Origin: an uncultured Bacilli bacterium
Lineage (GTDB): Bacteria; Bacillota_I; Bacilli_A; RF39; UBA660
Direction: 5' to 3'
DNA length: 30,559 nucleotides
Assembly: GCA_934095965.1 (NCBI GenBank)
Contig: CAKOKR010000015.1
Span: 1-30,559 of the forward strand
The notes beneath the pieces are model-generated. The model was given only the letters and a program-made list of their open reading frames with translations, ran no database searches and was not told where the DNA came from. The position numbers and the translations under genes are program-made. This document shows, piece by piece, positions 1-8,628 of this stretch. Position 1 is the first letter of the stretch, and each line of letters begins with the position of its first letter.

Positions 1-310
1 TGTGAGAACAAGGAGCAGCAAGTTCAATGTGCCCCATTCTTTCTCTTCTTACCTTTGAACGAGTTACTTCAACACCACAACGGTCACATACGATATTTTT
101 ATATCTTAATCTTTTATATTTACCACAAGCACATTCAAAGTCCTTAGTTGGTCCAAATATTTTTTCACAGAATAATCCATCTCTTTCAGGTTTTAGGGTA
201 CGATAATTGATTGTTTCAGGTTTTTTAACTTCACCATAAGACCAAGAACGAATCTTTTCTGGTGATGCAATACTTACCTTAATACCTTTAAATTTACTAA
301 CATCTATCAT
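1..310 (-). CDS. rpoC: RNA polymerase beta' subunit, N-terminal part (cut by window edge)
   Basis: The first ~103 residues of the beta' subunit, which with beta forms the catalytic core of RNA polymerase; the rest lies beyond base 1. The translation begins MIDVSKFKGIKVSIASPEKI. It carries the N-terminal zinc-binding module as Cys60, Cys62, Cys75 and Cys78 (C-x-C-x12-C-x2-C), followed by the conserved GHIELAAP stretch. The ATG at 308-310 shares its A with the TAA stop of rpoB (TAATG), so translation is very likely coupled to rpoB. Partial only because of the window edge. Confidence 0.97.
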   Translation of the reverse strand, partial: MIDVSKFKGIKVSIASPEKIRSWSYGEVKKPETINYRTLKPERDGLFCEKIFGPTKDFECACGKYKRLRYKNIVCDRCGVEVTRSKVRRERMGHIELAAPCSH

Positions 311-3300
311 TATTCTTCACCTTCCCCTTCATCTAAGATATCTTCTTCTTCGATATCTTCTGGAAATTCTAAATCATCTAATGAATCTTCTTCATCTTCT
401 AATTCATCATCATAATCATCATAACTATCTAGTTCGTCATTAACTATATTATCTTTATTTAATTCTTTGGTAGTTACATCAATTTCATCAATTCTAAATG
501 CATCATTATCATCTTCATCTTCTTCGATATCTTTGAATTCTATAACATTATCATCATTATCAATTACTTGAACATCTAAACCTAATGCTTGGAATTCTTT
601 AACTAATACTCTGAATGATTCTGGAACACCAGCTTGATCAATAACTTTACCTTTAACTAAAGATTCATAAACCTTTACACGACCTACGATATCATCAGCT
701 TTTACAGTAAGTATTTCTTGTAGTACATGTGATGCACCATAAGCATATAATGCCCAAACTTCCATTTCTCCGAAACGTTGTCCACCAAATTGAGCTTTAC
801 CACCTAGAGGTTGTTGAGTAACAAGTGAATAAGGTCCTGTTGCTCTAGCATGTAATTTATCATCAACCATGTGATGTAGTTTAACCATGTACATAACCCC
901 AACGTTAATTCTGTGATCAAACGGTTCACCAGTACGTCCATCATGAAGTACTACTTTTCCATCAGGTTCCATTCCTGCTTCCTTCATTTCTTCAGAAATA
1001 TCTTCCCAAGTTGCACTATCAAATACTGGAGTAGCATAATGAACACCTAATTTTTTACCAGCCATTCCTAAATGTAATTCTAGGATTTGTCCGATATTCA
1101 TACGTGATGGAACACCTAATGGGTTAAGCATAACATCAACAGGTCTACCATCTGGTAAATAAGGCATATCCTCTTCAGGAAGTACTAATGAAATAACCCC
1201 TTTATTACCATGACGACCAGACATCTTATCCCCTACTTGTATCTTACGTTTTTGAATAATATATACTCTTATTATCTTAGATACACCTGCAGGAAGTTCA
1301 TCGCTATTTTCTTTTGTATAAACTTTAACATCATGAACGATACCACCAGCACCATGTTCTACACGTAGTGATGTATCTCTTACTTCACGAGTTTTTTCAC
1401 CAAATATTGCATGTAATAATTTTTCTTCACTAGTAAGTTCTTGCATACCCTTTGGTGTAACTTTACCTACTAGAATATCACCATCTCTTACTTCAGTACC
1501 AATTCTAACGATACCATCAGCATCTAAGTTCTTACGAGCATCTTCCCCAACATTTGGAATATCTCTTGTGATTTCTTCAGGTCCAAGTTTTGTATCACGA
1601 CAATCTATATCGTAATGTGATATATGAAGTGATGTATAAACATCATCTTTAACTAATCTTTCATTTAAGATTACTGCATCTTCGTAGTTATAACCTTCAA
1701 ATGTCATGAATGCAACAGTTAAGTTTTTACCTAAAGCTAGTTCACCCATGTCAGTTGATGGACCATCAGCAATAACTTGTCCACGTTTTATAGCATCTCC
1801 AGCTTTAACAATTGGATGATGGTTAATACAACTTGATGCATTACTTCTTTCATAATTAGCTAAATGATATGTATCTTTACCACCAGCAGTTTTAACTATA
1901 ATCTTTAAGCCATCAGCATATTCAACTACACCATCAGCTTTAGCAACAATAGTTGATCCTGAATCTCTTGCAGCAATACATTCAACACCTGTTCCAACAA
2001 TTGGAGCTTCACAAGTAAGTAGAGGTACTGCTTGACGTTGCATGTTTGCACCCATCAAAGTTCTATGAGCATCATCGAATTCCAAAAATGGAATACAACT
2101 AGTTGTAATAGCAACGACTTGACTTGGAGCAACATCGACATAATCGATTTTTTCTCTTTTTACATAAATTGTATCACCATTAAATCTTGCAACAACTTCT
2201 TTTTCAACAATTCTATTATCATCATCTAACTTAACAGCAGCTTGACTAATAGCATGTCCTTTTTCTTCATCAGCAGTTAAATAAACAACTTCATCAGTTA
2301 CAACACCATCAACAACTTTATGATATGGAGTCATAATGAAACCATAATCATTAATCTTTGCATAACCAGCAAGTGATGTAATAAGACCAATGTTTTGTCC
2401 TTCTGGTGATTCAATTGGACAAATACGACCATAGTGTGATGCATTAACGTCACGAACATCCATTCCAGCACGTTCACGAGATAATCCTCCAGGTCCAAGA
2501 CTTGATAAACGTCTTTTATCAGTAAGTTCTGCTATTGGGTTAATTTGATCCATGAATTTAGATAATTGACTTGAACCAAAGAATTCTTTTAACGCTGCAG
2601 TTACTGGTCTAATATTAATTAATGTTTTAGGTGTAACAGCATCAAGTTCTTGAGTAGTCATTCTCTCACGAATAACTCTTTCCATTCTAGCCATACCAAT
2701 TCTAAATTGATTTTGAATAAGTTCCCCAACTTGACGAACACGACGATTTCCTAAGTTATCAATTTCATCATCACTACCAATATTTTCATGAAGTCCAATA
2801 TAGTAACTTAAAGATGCATAAACATCAGGAATAGTTAAACGTCTAACATCAATACTTGGATCAATACCAATAATATTAATTGTTTTTTTACTATCTTCTG
2901 GATCAACTACTTTAACTATTTGAGCAGTCTTATAGTCATCTAATTCTTCATTAATTAAAAGTTCTTTAACATTTAATCCTTTTTCAAAATAAGGTCTTAA
3001 ATTTTCTAAAACTTCACTAGTAAGTTTATCCCCAGCATTAGCTAAAACAGTTTCTCCATCAATTAATGGTTCAGCAAGTGTTAAACCTTCTAATCTATCT
3101 AAGATATTTAATTTCTTATTAAATTTATAACGTCCAACTTTAGCTAAATCATAACGAAATCTATCAAAGAATCTTGTAATTAATTGGTTCTTTGATGAAT
3201 CTAATGTTGCTGGTTCACCAGGTCTTAGTTTTTCATAAATTTCAATTAATGCTTCATCTGTATTATTAGTGCTATCTTTTTCTAATGTATTTTTAATAAA

Positions 3301-3945
3301 ATCATTATCACCAAAAAGACTAATAATATCATCATCACTAGATAAACCTAAAGCTCTTAAGAATGTAGTAACTGTAACTTTTCTAGTTCTATCAATTCTT
3401 ACATATAAAACATCTCTAGCATCTGTTTCATATTCAAGCCATGTACCTTTATTAGGTATTAATTCACCACTTAAAATATGACGTCCATTTTTATCTATTT
3501 CTTTTTTAAAATATACACTAGGACTTCTTACTAATTGGGAAACAATTACACGTTCTGCCCCATTAATAATGAATGTTCCAGCTTCAGTCATAAGTGGCAT
3601 GTCTCCAAGGAATATAGTTTGTTCTTTTACTTCACCAGTTTCATGAATGTAAAGACGTGCTTCAACCTTTAATGGAGCAGCATAGTTAACCATTCTTTCC
3701 TTAGCTTCCTTAACTGAATATCTTGGTTCATCAAAATAATAATCACCAAATTCTAATGATATATTACCAGTAAAGCTTTCAACTGGAAATAAGTCATCAA
3801 AAATTTCTTTAATACCAGTATCTAAGAATTCTTGGTATGATTTCTTTTGAACTTCCAATAAATCATTCAATTCTAAAACGTTTCTCGTCTTTGAAAAACA
3901 TCTTCTTTCACGATAGTCACCAAATTTTTTTACTTTATAAGCCAT
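310..3945 (-). CDS. rpoB: RNA polymerase beta subunit
   Basis: Beta subunit of the core transcription enzyme, 1211 aa, close to the Bacillus length (about 1190). The Rif-pocket region (residues ~455-490, FFGSSQLSKFMDQINP then TDKRRLSSLGPGGLSRERAG) and the late GDKMSGRHGNKG and QPLGGKAQFGGQRFGEMEVWA motifs are intact. At E. coli-equivalent positions, Gln513 is Lys463, Asn518 is Ile468 and His526 is Asp476, all in the rifampicin contact region. The last ~80 residues form a strongly acidic Asp/Glu tail. The start is supported by a GGGGTGAT ribosome-binding site just upstream. It is second in an rsmC-like/rpoB/rpoC operon and overlaps rpoC by one base. Confidence 0.98.
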   Translation of the reverse strand: MAYKVKKFGDYRERRCFSKTRNVLELNDLLEVQKKSYQEFLDTGIKEIFDDLFPVESFTGNISLEFGDYYFDEPRYSVKEAKERMVNYAAPLKVEARLYIHETGEVKEQTIFLGDMPLMTEAGTFIINGAERVIVSQLVRSPSVYFKKEIDKNGRHILSGELIPNKGTWLEYETDARDVLYVRIDRTRKVTVTTFLRALGLSSDDDIISLFGDNDFIKNTLEKDSTNNTDEALIEIYEKLRPGEPATLDSSKNQLITRFFDRFRYDLAKVGRYKFNKKLNILDRLEGLTLAEPLIDGETVLANAGDKLTSEVLENLRPYFEKGLNVKELLINEELDDYKTAQIVKVVDPEDSKKTINIIGIDPSIDVRRLTIPDVYASLSYYIGLHENIGSDDEIDNLGNRRVRQVGELIQNQFRIGMARMERVIRERMTTQELDAVTPKTLINIRPVTAALKEFFGSSQLSKFMDQINPIAELTDKRRLSSLGPGGLSRERAGMDVRDVNASHYGRICPIESPEGQNIGLITSLAGYAKINDYGFIMTPYHKVVDGVVTDEVVYLTADEEKGHAISQAAVKLDDDNRIVEKEVVARFNGDTIYVKREKIDYVDVAPSQVVAITTSCIPFLEFDDAHRTLMGANMQRQAVPLLTCEAPIVGTGVECIAARDSGSTIVAKADGVVEYADGLKIIVKTAGGKDTYHLANYERSNASSCINHHPIVKAGDAIKRGQVIADGPSTDMGELALGKNLTVAFMTFEGYNYEDAVILNERLVKDDVYTSLHISHYDIDCRDTKLGPEEITRDIPNVGEDARKNLDADGIVRIGTEVRDGDILVGKVTPKGMQELTSEEKLLHAIFGEKTREVRDTSLRVEHGAGGIVHDVKVYTKENSDELPAGVSKIIRVYIIQKRKIQVGDKMSGRHGNKGVISLVLPEEDMPYLPDGRPVDVMLNPLGVPSRMNIGQILELHLGMAGKKLGVHYATPVFDSATWEDISEEMKEAGMEPDGKVVLHDGRTGEPFDHRINVGVMYMVKLHHMVDDKLHARATGPYSLVTQQPLGGKAQFGGQRFGEMEVWALYAYGASHVLQEILTVKADDIVGRVKVYESLVKGKVIDQAGVPESFRVLVKEFQALGLDVQVIDNDDNVIEFKDIEEDEDDNDAFRIDEIDVTTKELNKDNIVNDELDSYDDYDDELEDEEDSLDDLEFPEDIEEEDILDEGEGEE

Positions 3946-4048
3946 GATATCACCCCATACACAATTTTTTAAGACTATTTTTTCGCTTTTTTATTTAAAA
4001 AATAAATACGTCACCAATTTAAAATTGTAAAGCCAAATTAAAGATTTG

Positions 4049-4648
4049 TCAATCAATTTTTGCACAAAAGACAAAAAAACCTTTACTTTTTGCTACAACT
4101 TCAACTTTATAATACTCATCCATTATCTTTTTAATAGATTTAGCACCTTGATCTTTATTGATAACAAACCAAAGCTCACCATCATCTTCAAGATGTCCCT
4201 TAGCATTTACTAAGATGTCTAATACAACATCTTTGCCAGCCCTAATCGGAGGATTAGTAATTATATATTTATATTTATTTTTTACACATTCATACGCATT
4301 ACTTTCAAATGCACATCCCTTAACATTGTTAAGTTTTATATTTCTCTCACTTAAATGAACTGCTCTTTTATTAACATCAACTAAGTCAACATTACATTTA
4401 AGTATTCCACCAATAACAATACCCATATATCCATAACCACAACCTACATCAAGCAAATTGCAATCTTCCACTCTGGTGTCAACCAGTTTCAAAAAACTTT
4501 CCACCAGCAACTTAGACGCATAATCTATTTTATTCTTAGCAAAAACACCATTATCACTCAAAAAAGTAAATGGTTTACCATTATATATATAAGACAACTC
4601 TCTTATCTCACTTTTTAAATTATTATTGTTTGTAAAATAATGTTCCAA
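4049..4648 (-). CDS. class I SAM methyltransferase, RsmC/YbxB type (probable 16S rRNA guanine methyltransferase)
   Basis: A 199-aa Rossmann-fold methyltransferase. It has the SAM-binding LLDVGCGYGYMGI motif, the acidic VDLVDVN strand, and the NPPIRAGK motif typical of RsmC/RlmG-type enzymes that methylate the guanine exocyclic amine. Bacillus ybxB (201 aa) sits in the same place just upstream of rpoB. I place the start at a TTG at 4646-4648, giving an N-terminus reading (M)EHYFTN, because AAAGGGG lies 9 bases upstream. A longer reading frame begins at 4708, but its first codon is inside the -35 box of the promoter at 4680-4708, so it cannot be the translation start. The exact rRNA target is inferred from the family. 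Confidence 0.88.
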   Translation of the reverse strand: MEHYFTNNNNLKSEIRELSYIYNGKPFTFLSDNGVFAKNKIDYASKLLVESFLKLVDTRVEDCNLLDVGCGYGYMGIVIGGILKCNVDLVDVNKRAVHLSERNIKLNNVKGCAFESNAYECVKNKYKYIITNPPIRAGKDVVLDILVNAKGHLEDDGELWFVINKDQGAKSIKKIMDEYYKVEVVAKSKGFFVFCAKID

Positions 4649-4679
4649 AGGCACTGTCCCCTTTTCTCGATATAAAATA

Positions 4680-4708
4680 ATTGTATCAAAAAAATTGCAC
4701 TCCGTCAA
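4680..4708 (-). promoter_or_regulatory. sigma-A promoter of the rsmC-like/rpoB/rpoC operon
   Basis: Read on the minus strand, TTGACG (4708-4703) is followed by a 17-base spacer and TACAAT (4685-4680). The predicted transcript starts near 4673, about 25 bases before the TTG start. This gives the RNA polymerase genes their own promoter without rplJ/rplL. Confidence 0.75.
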
Positions 4709-4756
4709 TCACTTCATGCAATTTTGTATATGTTTTTACCAACTTTTTATAATATT

Positions 4757-5166
4757 TTAAATTTTCAAGCGAATCGGATCACTTGCACTGCCAGATCCAG
4801 AATCGTATTGAACCGAAGACATTAAATTGAAGATAGGACTAACAACATAAGCATTACTGCCTCCATTTGAAAATATACATAATAATTATATGTTGCTAAA
4901 GACTTAGTACTATTAGCTTTTAAACTTGCTTTCGCAGTAACACTATCTGATAAATTTCCTTGACCTTGTGCAAAATTAAATTGATTAGCATTTAAACTTA
5001 AATCTTTATCTACACCAAATTTTAAATCATCTACTGAATCAGCTTTAATATTTATACTACTCTTTGCTCCATCACCAGTTTGTGCAACAAAATAAGCAAA
5101 TGTAACCCCTATAGCTAAAATAATTAATGCTATTACATAAGTTAATATTCTTTTATTCTTATCCAT
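4757..5166 (-). pseudogene. broken surface-exposed TYAYF-type membrane-anchored protein
   Basis: From the ATG at 5166 the frame encodes a signal/anchor segment (KRILTYVIALIILAIGVTFA, then YF) and a Ser/Asn/Lys-rich exported region with the FAQGQGNLSDS pattern. After ...YNYYVYFQ (4867) it runs into an unrelated tail and stops at 4822. Reading on from 4864 in another frame gives GGSNAYVVSPIFNLMSSV, then a GSGSASDPIRLKI-like end with a stop at 4757-4759. That resembles the usual C-terminus of large surface proteins (V-R-P-V-x-N-L ... G-T-x-S-D-P-Y). The middle of the gene therefore appears deleted and the ends joined out of frame. The family comparison is from memory and no function is known to me. 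Confidence 0.6.
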
Positions 5167-5225
5167 AGTTTATTTCGCCATTCTAGAAATTATCATACCA
5201 ATATAATTTATAATTGTAAATATAA

Positions 5226-6266
5226 TTATTCATCCACTACATAACTACATACTTCATAATTAATATTCTTTTTTACACTTGAAAATATAACATTATCATT
5301 ATTACATAATACTACATTAAATTTATCTAACTTATATAACTTACCTACTTCTTCATCATCTTTTTTTAATACTTCATAAGCACTATTACCAATTATATCT
5401 AATACACTAAATCTATTATCAGTTAAAGAATAACTAAGTTCATAAATATTATTGCTATCATACTTAATATTTATACTATTAATACCATAATAATAATATT
5501 TTTTATCTTTAACTAAATTAGTTAACTTACTATCATTATTTATAACTTCATATGTAAAATTATCATATATATTACTTGGTATTAATAATGTATCTTTTAA
5601 TATTATTTTCTTACCATCAGTACTATCCACTCTACCAATAACAGTTATTTCATCATATATTCTATATTTACTAAGTACTTCAGTTGTATTTACAACTATA
5701 GATTCACTATCACTAAATAAAACATAACCATTTAATACATCATCTGTTTTAGTATATTTACCAAGTTCTAATACTTCACTACCTACTATCTTACTTATCT
5801 TACCACTTACTTTAATAAATTTATTTTTATATTTTTTATAACTTACATGAGGATCTTGTAACAAACTATTTACATCAATTGTATCAAGTAAATTTTCATC
5901 ACACATATAACTTTTTCTATATCCATAATCCACTACTAAATTAGAATTACAATCATACACTCTATAAAAGAAACTATTTAATGTTCTAAAACTATTACTA
6001 CTTTCTAAACTAAATGCATATATAGGTAATCTATTTAATTTATAACATAACAAACAATCTATTCCATAAGTACTAGATAAAAGTATTAAATTAACAAGAA
6101 TAATTACTATAATATTGTTTTTAAATTTAATCGCAGTACATATGGTAATTAATAAAATACCAATAAGTAATATAATAAGTCTCCATAAACCATATACATT
6201 TATTAAAAAGGGAAGTATCGAAAAACTTATGCCTACTCCTAATAAAATAATTAATCTTTTTTTCAT
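5226..6266 (-). CDS. membrane protein with a probable OB-like domain, function unknown
   Basis: From the ATG at 6264-6266 the product is about 346 aa. The N-terminus has three closely packed hydrophobic segments within the first ~75 residues, followed by a large soluble part with several Cys. Residues ~145-225 (FIKVSGKISKI ... YVLFSDSESIVV ... IYDEITVIGRV) have the strand pattern of a tRNA_anti-like OB fold, which I infer without an alignment. The start is set by GAGGAG at the right distance. In-frame ATGs at 6275 and 6308 lie in the ribosome-binding site and inside the hup terminator, so I reject them. It follows hup but is separated from it by that terminator. I do not recognise a specific function. 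Confidence 0.6.
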   Translation of the reverse strand: MKKRLIILLGVGISFSILPFLINVYGLWRLIILLIGILLITICTAIKFKNNIIVIILVNLILLSSTYGIDCLLCYKLNRLPIYAFSLESSNSFRTLNSFFYRVYDCNSNLVVDYGYRKSYMCDENLLDTIDVNSLLQDPHVSYKKYKNKFIKVSGKISKIVGSEVLELGKYTKTDDVLNGYVLFSDSESIVVNTTEVLSKYRIYDEITVIGRVDSTDGKKIILKDTLLIPSNIYDNFTYEVINNDSKLTNLVKDKKYYYYGINSINIKYDSNNIYELSYSLTDNRFSVLDIIGNSAYEVLKKDDEEVGKLYKLDKFNVVLCNNDNVIFSSVKKNINYEVCSYVVDE

Positions 6267-6286
6267 ATCTTTCATCTCCTCAAACC

Positions 6287-6312
6287 AAAAAAAGTTGAAC
6301 AAAGTCAACTTT
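6287..6312 (-). terminator. intrinsic terminator downstream of hup
   Basis: On the minus strand an 8-bp stem (AAAGTTGA / TCAACTTT, arms at 6305-6312 and 6291-6298) with a 6-base loop runs into a T tract. It lies just after the hup stop codon. Confidence 0.8.
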
Positions 6313-6322
6313 TCGTTTTAAA

Positions 6323-6595
6323 TTAATTTAAAGCGTCTTTTAATTTGCTTCCAGCTTTAAATGAAGCAACTGTCTTAGCAGCAATTTTGATTGGTTCTTT
6401 AGTTAAAGGATTAATTCCTTCTCTAGCAGCTCTAGTTTTAGCACTGAATGTACCAAATCCTACTAAAGATACCTTTCCATCTTTCTTTAATCCAGCAGTA
6501 ATTCCTGCGATTGTAGCATCAAGAGCACGAGCAGCATCAGCTTTAGAAAGTCCAGCTTCTTTTGCAATTAATTCTACTAATTCTGTTTTAGACAT
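6323..6595 (-). CDS. hup: HU-family DNA-binding protein
   Basis: A 90-aa histone-like protein that bends and compacts DNA as a dimer. It has the N-terminal helical dimerisation region (MSKTELVELIAKEAGLSKAD), the VSLVGFGTFSAKTRAAREG core and the beta-arm INPLTKEPI with the intercalating proline. The usual NPxTGE appears here as NPLTKE. The length is standard. GGGAGGT lies just ahead of the ATG. The ~290 bases upstream (6596-6885) are AT-rich noncoding sequence. One possible promoter there is TTGATT, 17 bases, TAATCT on the minus strand, weakly supported. It is probably a single-gene transcript, ending at the terminator at 6287-6312. Confidence 0.95.
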   Translation of the reverse strand: MSKTELVELIAKEAGLSKADAARALDATIAGITAGLKKDGKVSLVGFGTFSAKTRAAREGINPLTKEPIKIAAKTVASFKAGSKLKDALN

Positions 6596-6885
6596 ATTTC
6601 TTTACCTCCCATTATCTAAAATATTTTGTAAAGCCACTAGCCTTACATATTAAGATTATCAAAAAACCCCCATAAAATCAATAAGAAATTAACAATTTCT
6701 ATTAATTTTTTTAATTTTTTTTAAATTATTGACTAAATTTTGACAAAAAAGCACTATTTCAGTAATAATTTGCATTATTTTTAAATCAAAAATAAAAATT
6801 ATTTTTTTAATACAACTACCATATTTTCTCCACTTAATGCACAAAAATTGTAATTATCTGGAGCAAATAAAGCAAAAATAAAAGA

Positions 6886-8043
6886 CTATAGAGATTTTAT
6901 TTCTCTCTTAGTCTTATTAATATTGTTTTCAACATTTACCCTTTCAACTACAAAAAACATAATAATTGCATTTAAAGTAAATGATCCACCATAACTTAAA
7001 AATGGAAGTGGTACCCCAGTTAATGGAATAAGCGCTAAAACTCCAAGTAAGTTAACTAATATATGTAATGTAAAATACCAAAAAGTTCCATACGCCAATA
7101 TTGAACATCTTAAATTTTCAGATTTTCTTGCTATTTTTAATATTCTAGATAACATATAAACATATCCTAGTACAATTAATATACCTACTACTAAACCTAA
7201 TTCCTCAACAATAATTGGAAATATAAAATCAGTATGTGCCTCAGGCAAATACAAATACTTTTGAGTTGAATTACCAAGCCCTACCCCAAATAAACCACCA
7301 TTATTAATAGCAATAAATCCATTACAAACTTGATAACCAGTCTCTTCAGTATATCTAGAACAAGGATTTTTAAAATTTAATCTTCCCTTTTGAACACTAC
7401 TTAAAAAACTATTACCAGAATACAAGAAAAAAACTGCAACAATTATAACTCCAATAGCTATAACCTTAATATATTTCATAATATTACCTTTAACAACAGG
7501 TATACTTATAAATGTTAAAAATACAATACCAGCAATAATTGCAGCACTACCTAAATCAGGTTGCATAAAAATTAAACCAATTATAACACCTGCAAATAAA
7601 AGAGGTATAAAATAAGCAACCATATTTTTAACCTTTTTATAATGTAGTTTATTATAATATATTGCCATAAATATAATTAATATAGATTTTGCAAATTCAC
7701 TAGGTTGAATTTTAAAGTATTTTAAATCAAACCAACTTATAGCACCGCCAGCAATTTTTCCTTTAACAAATAAAAGTGCTAAAGACCCAATAAGTAAAAA
7801 TATAAGAGGCCACGTAAACAAAGCATAATTTCTAGTCGGAAACCTCAGGATTATAAAAAAACCTACAAAAAATGCTGCCAAAACAAATATTGCCTGTCTT
7901 ATAAAAAAGTGATAAGGTTGATACCCATACCGAACAACAGCAGTTACACTTGATGCGCTATAAATCATAACTAAACCAAGCAATATATAAAGGATAACCA
8001 TTATAAAAAGTTGTATATCAATTTTAGATAATATTTTTTTCAT
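6886..8043 (-). CDS. ftsW: FtsW/SpoVE-family (SEDS) peptidoglycan glycosyltransferase
   Basis: A 385-aa polytopic membrane protein (about ten hydrophobic segments) of the SEDS family, which polymerises glycan strands from lipid II together with a class B PBP. It carries KIQPSEFAK, QPDLGSA with the catalytic Asp, PEAHTDFIF...EELG and TGVPLPFLSYGGS. The PEAHTDFIF form fits FtsW/SpoVE better than RodA, but a division or sporulation role cannot be separated by eye. TTAGGAG precedes the ATG. Its presence argues that the organism has a cell wall. After the TAG stop an in-frame open stretch of 28 codons continues to 6799 (see findings). Confidence 0.9.
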   Translation of the reverse strand: MKKILSKIDIQLFIMVILYILLGLVMIYSASSVTAVVRYGYQPYHFFIRQAIFVLAAFFVGFFIILRFPTRNYALFTWPLIFLLIGSLALLFVKGKIAGGAISWFDLKYFKIQPSEFAKSILIIFMAIYYNKLHYKKVKNMVAYFIPLLFAGVIIGLIFMQPDLGSAAIIAGIVFLTFISIPVVKGNIMKYIKVIAIGVIIVAVFFLYSGNSFLSSVQKGRLNFKNPCSRYTEETGYQVCNGFIAINNGGLFGVGLGNSTQKYLYLPEAHTDFIFPIIVEELGLVVGILIVLGYVYMLSRILKIARKSENLRCSILAYGTFWYFTLHILVNLLGVLALIPLTGVPLPFLSYGGSFTLNAIIMFFVVERVNVENNINKTKREIKSL

Positions 8044-8146
8044 ACCTATACTCCTAACAAAATTGTACCATTATTTATTATAAAATAAAATATTTTTTCA
8101 AAACTTGGGTTATTTTAATGTCAAAAAGATGTCTTTTCTAATAAAT

Positions 8147-8152
8147 TATAAT
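8147..8152 (+). promoter_or_regulatory. -10 element for the YjcZ-like gene
   Basis: A perfect TATAAT at 8147-8152, 22 bases ahead of the ATG at 8175. No good -35 sequence is visible at the expected spacing, so an alternative sigma factor or an activator is possible. Confidence 0.4.
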
Positions 8153-8174
8153 AGATAGTAAAGGAGGTAAATTT

Positions 8175-8354
8175 ATGTATTATTATGGAAATAACGGCTA
8201 TTATGGTGCTGGATATGGACAAAATCAATGTTACCCACAATATGCTGGATATACAAGTGGTTACGGTATAGGTGCTGCTATATGGATTGTACTATTTATT
8301 CTTTTAGTAATCATTTTAGGTGCTGGCTGGAGCTGGAATAATAATAACAATTAA
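8175..8354 (+). CDS. tiny Tyr/Gly-rich single-TM protein, YjcZ-like
   Basis: A 59-aa protein with a very strong ribosome-binding site (AAGGAGG, 7 bases before ATG). Residues 1-31 are rich in Tyr, Gly and Asn (YYYGNNGYYGAGYGQNQ). Residues ~32-54 form one transmembrane helix (AAIWIVLFILLVIILGAGW), ending in a short Asn tail. The hydrophobic core closely matches the VLFILLVIxGA pattern of the Bacillus YjcZ / tiny-TM sporulation-associated proteins. Those proteins are known mainly from spore-coat and sporulation expression studies, and their molecular role is not established. A strong terminator follows at 8380-8411. It is monocistronic and convergent with the Rpn locus. Confidence 0.75.
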   Translation: MYYYGNNGYYGAGYGQNQCYPQYAGYTSGYGIGAAIWIVLFILLVIILGAGWSWNNNNN

Positions 8355-8379
8355 ATAAACTATATCTAATATAATAAGG

Positions 8380-8411
8380 TGATATGTTAAAAACATATCA
8401 TTTTATTTTTT
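8380..8411 (+). terminator. intrinsic terminator of the YjcZ-like gene
   Basis: A 9-bp perfect stem (TGATATGTT / AACATATCA) with a 3-base loop at 8380-8400, followed by a T-rich tract to 8411. The 3' arm overlaps the stop codon of the convergent minus-strand ORF. Confidence 0.85.
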
Positions 8412-8568
8412 CTATTTCCAAAACCGAAAGATCAGTTACCTTGCTAATGATATCCAAAGGAACTTTTCTCTTTAATATTGCTGATTCTTCCATCAACTTA
8501 TCTCTATTAAATATTACCTTAAGTTCAGGATTACTTAAAAAATCTCTTACTACTTCTTCTGTAGCCAT
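8398..8568 (-). CDS. free-standing copy of an Rpn C-terminal domain (RpnS-like, 56 aa)
   Basis: A 56-aa protein starting MATEEVVRDFLSNPEL, with GGGAGG 8 bases upstream (8577-8582). It aligns with the C-terminal part of the neighbouring Rpn gene: M-[AS]-T-x-E-[VI]-V-x-x-F, then F-[ND]-RDKL-x-EESA-x-L and I-S-[KE]-[VM]-T-[DG]-LS-x-x-EI-[EK]-K at the end. A central stretch of about 20 residues is missing relative to the neighbour. It begins exactly at the position of an internal Met in the parent gene. I infer a partial tandem duplication that kept its own start site. It could act as a small inhibitor of Rpn nucleases, or be a decaying fragment. An in-frame Met at 8622 lacks a good ribosome-binding site. 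Confidence 0.6.
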   Translation of the reverse strand: MATEEVVRDFLSNPELKVIFNRDKLMEESAILKRKVPLDIISKVTDLSVLEIEKIK

Positions 8569-8628
8569 TAAATATACCTCCCTATTAAACACAAAAAGAC
8601 AGAGATTATAAACCTCCACCATTAAAAG

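Noticed and set aside
4649..4708. A 20-residue N-terminal extension of the RsmC-like protein.
   Set aside because: Its first codon is the -35 box of the operon promoter and the extension lacks family similarity.
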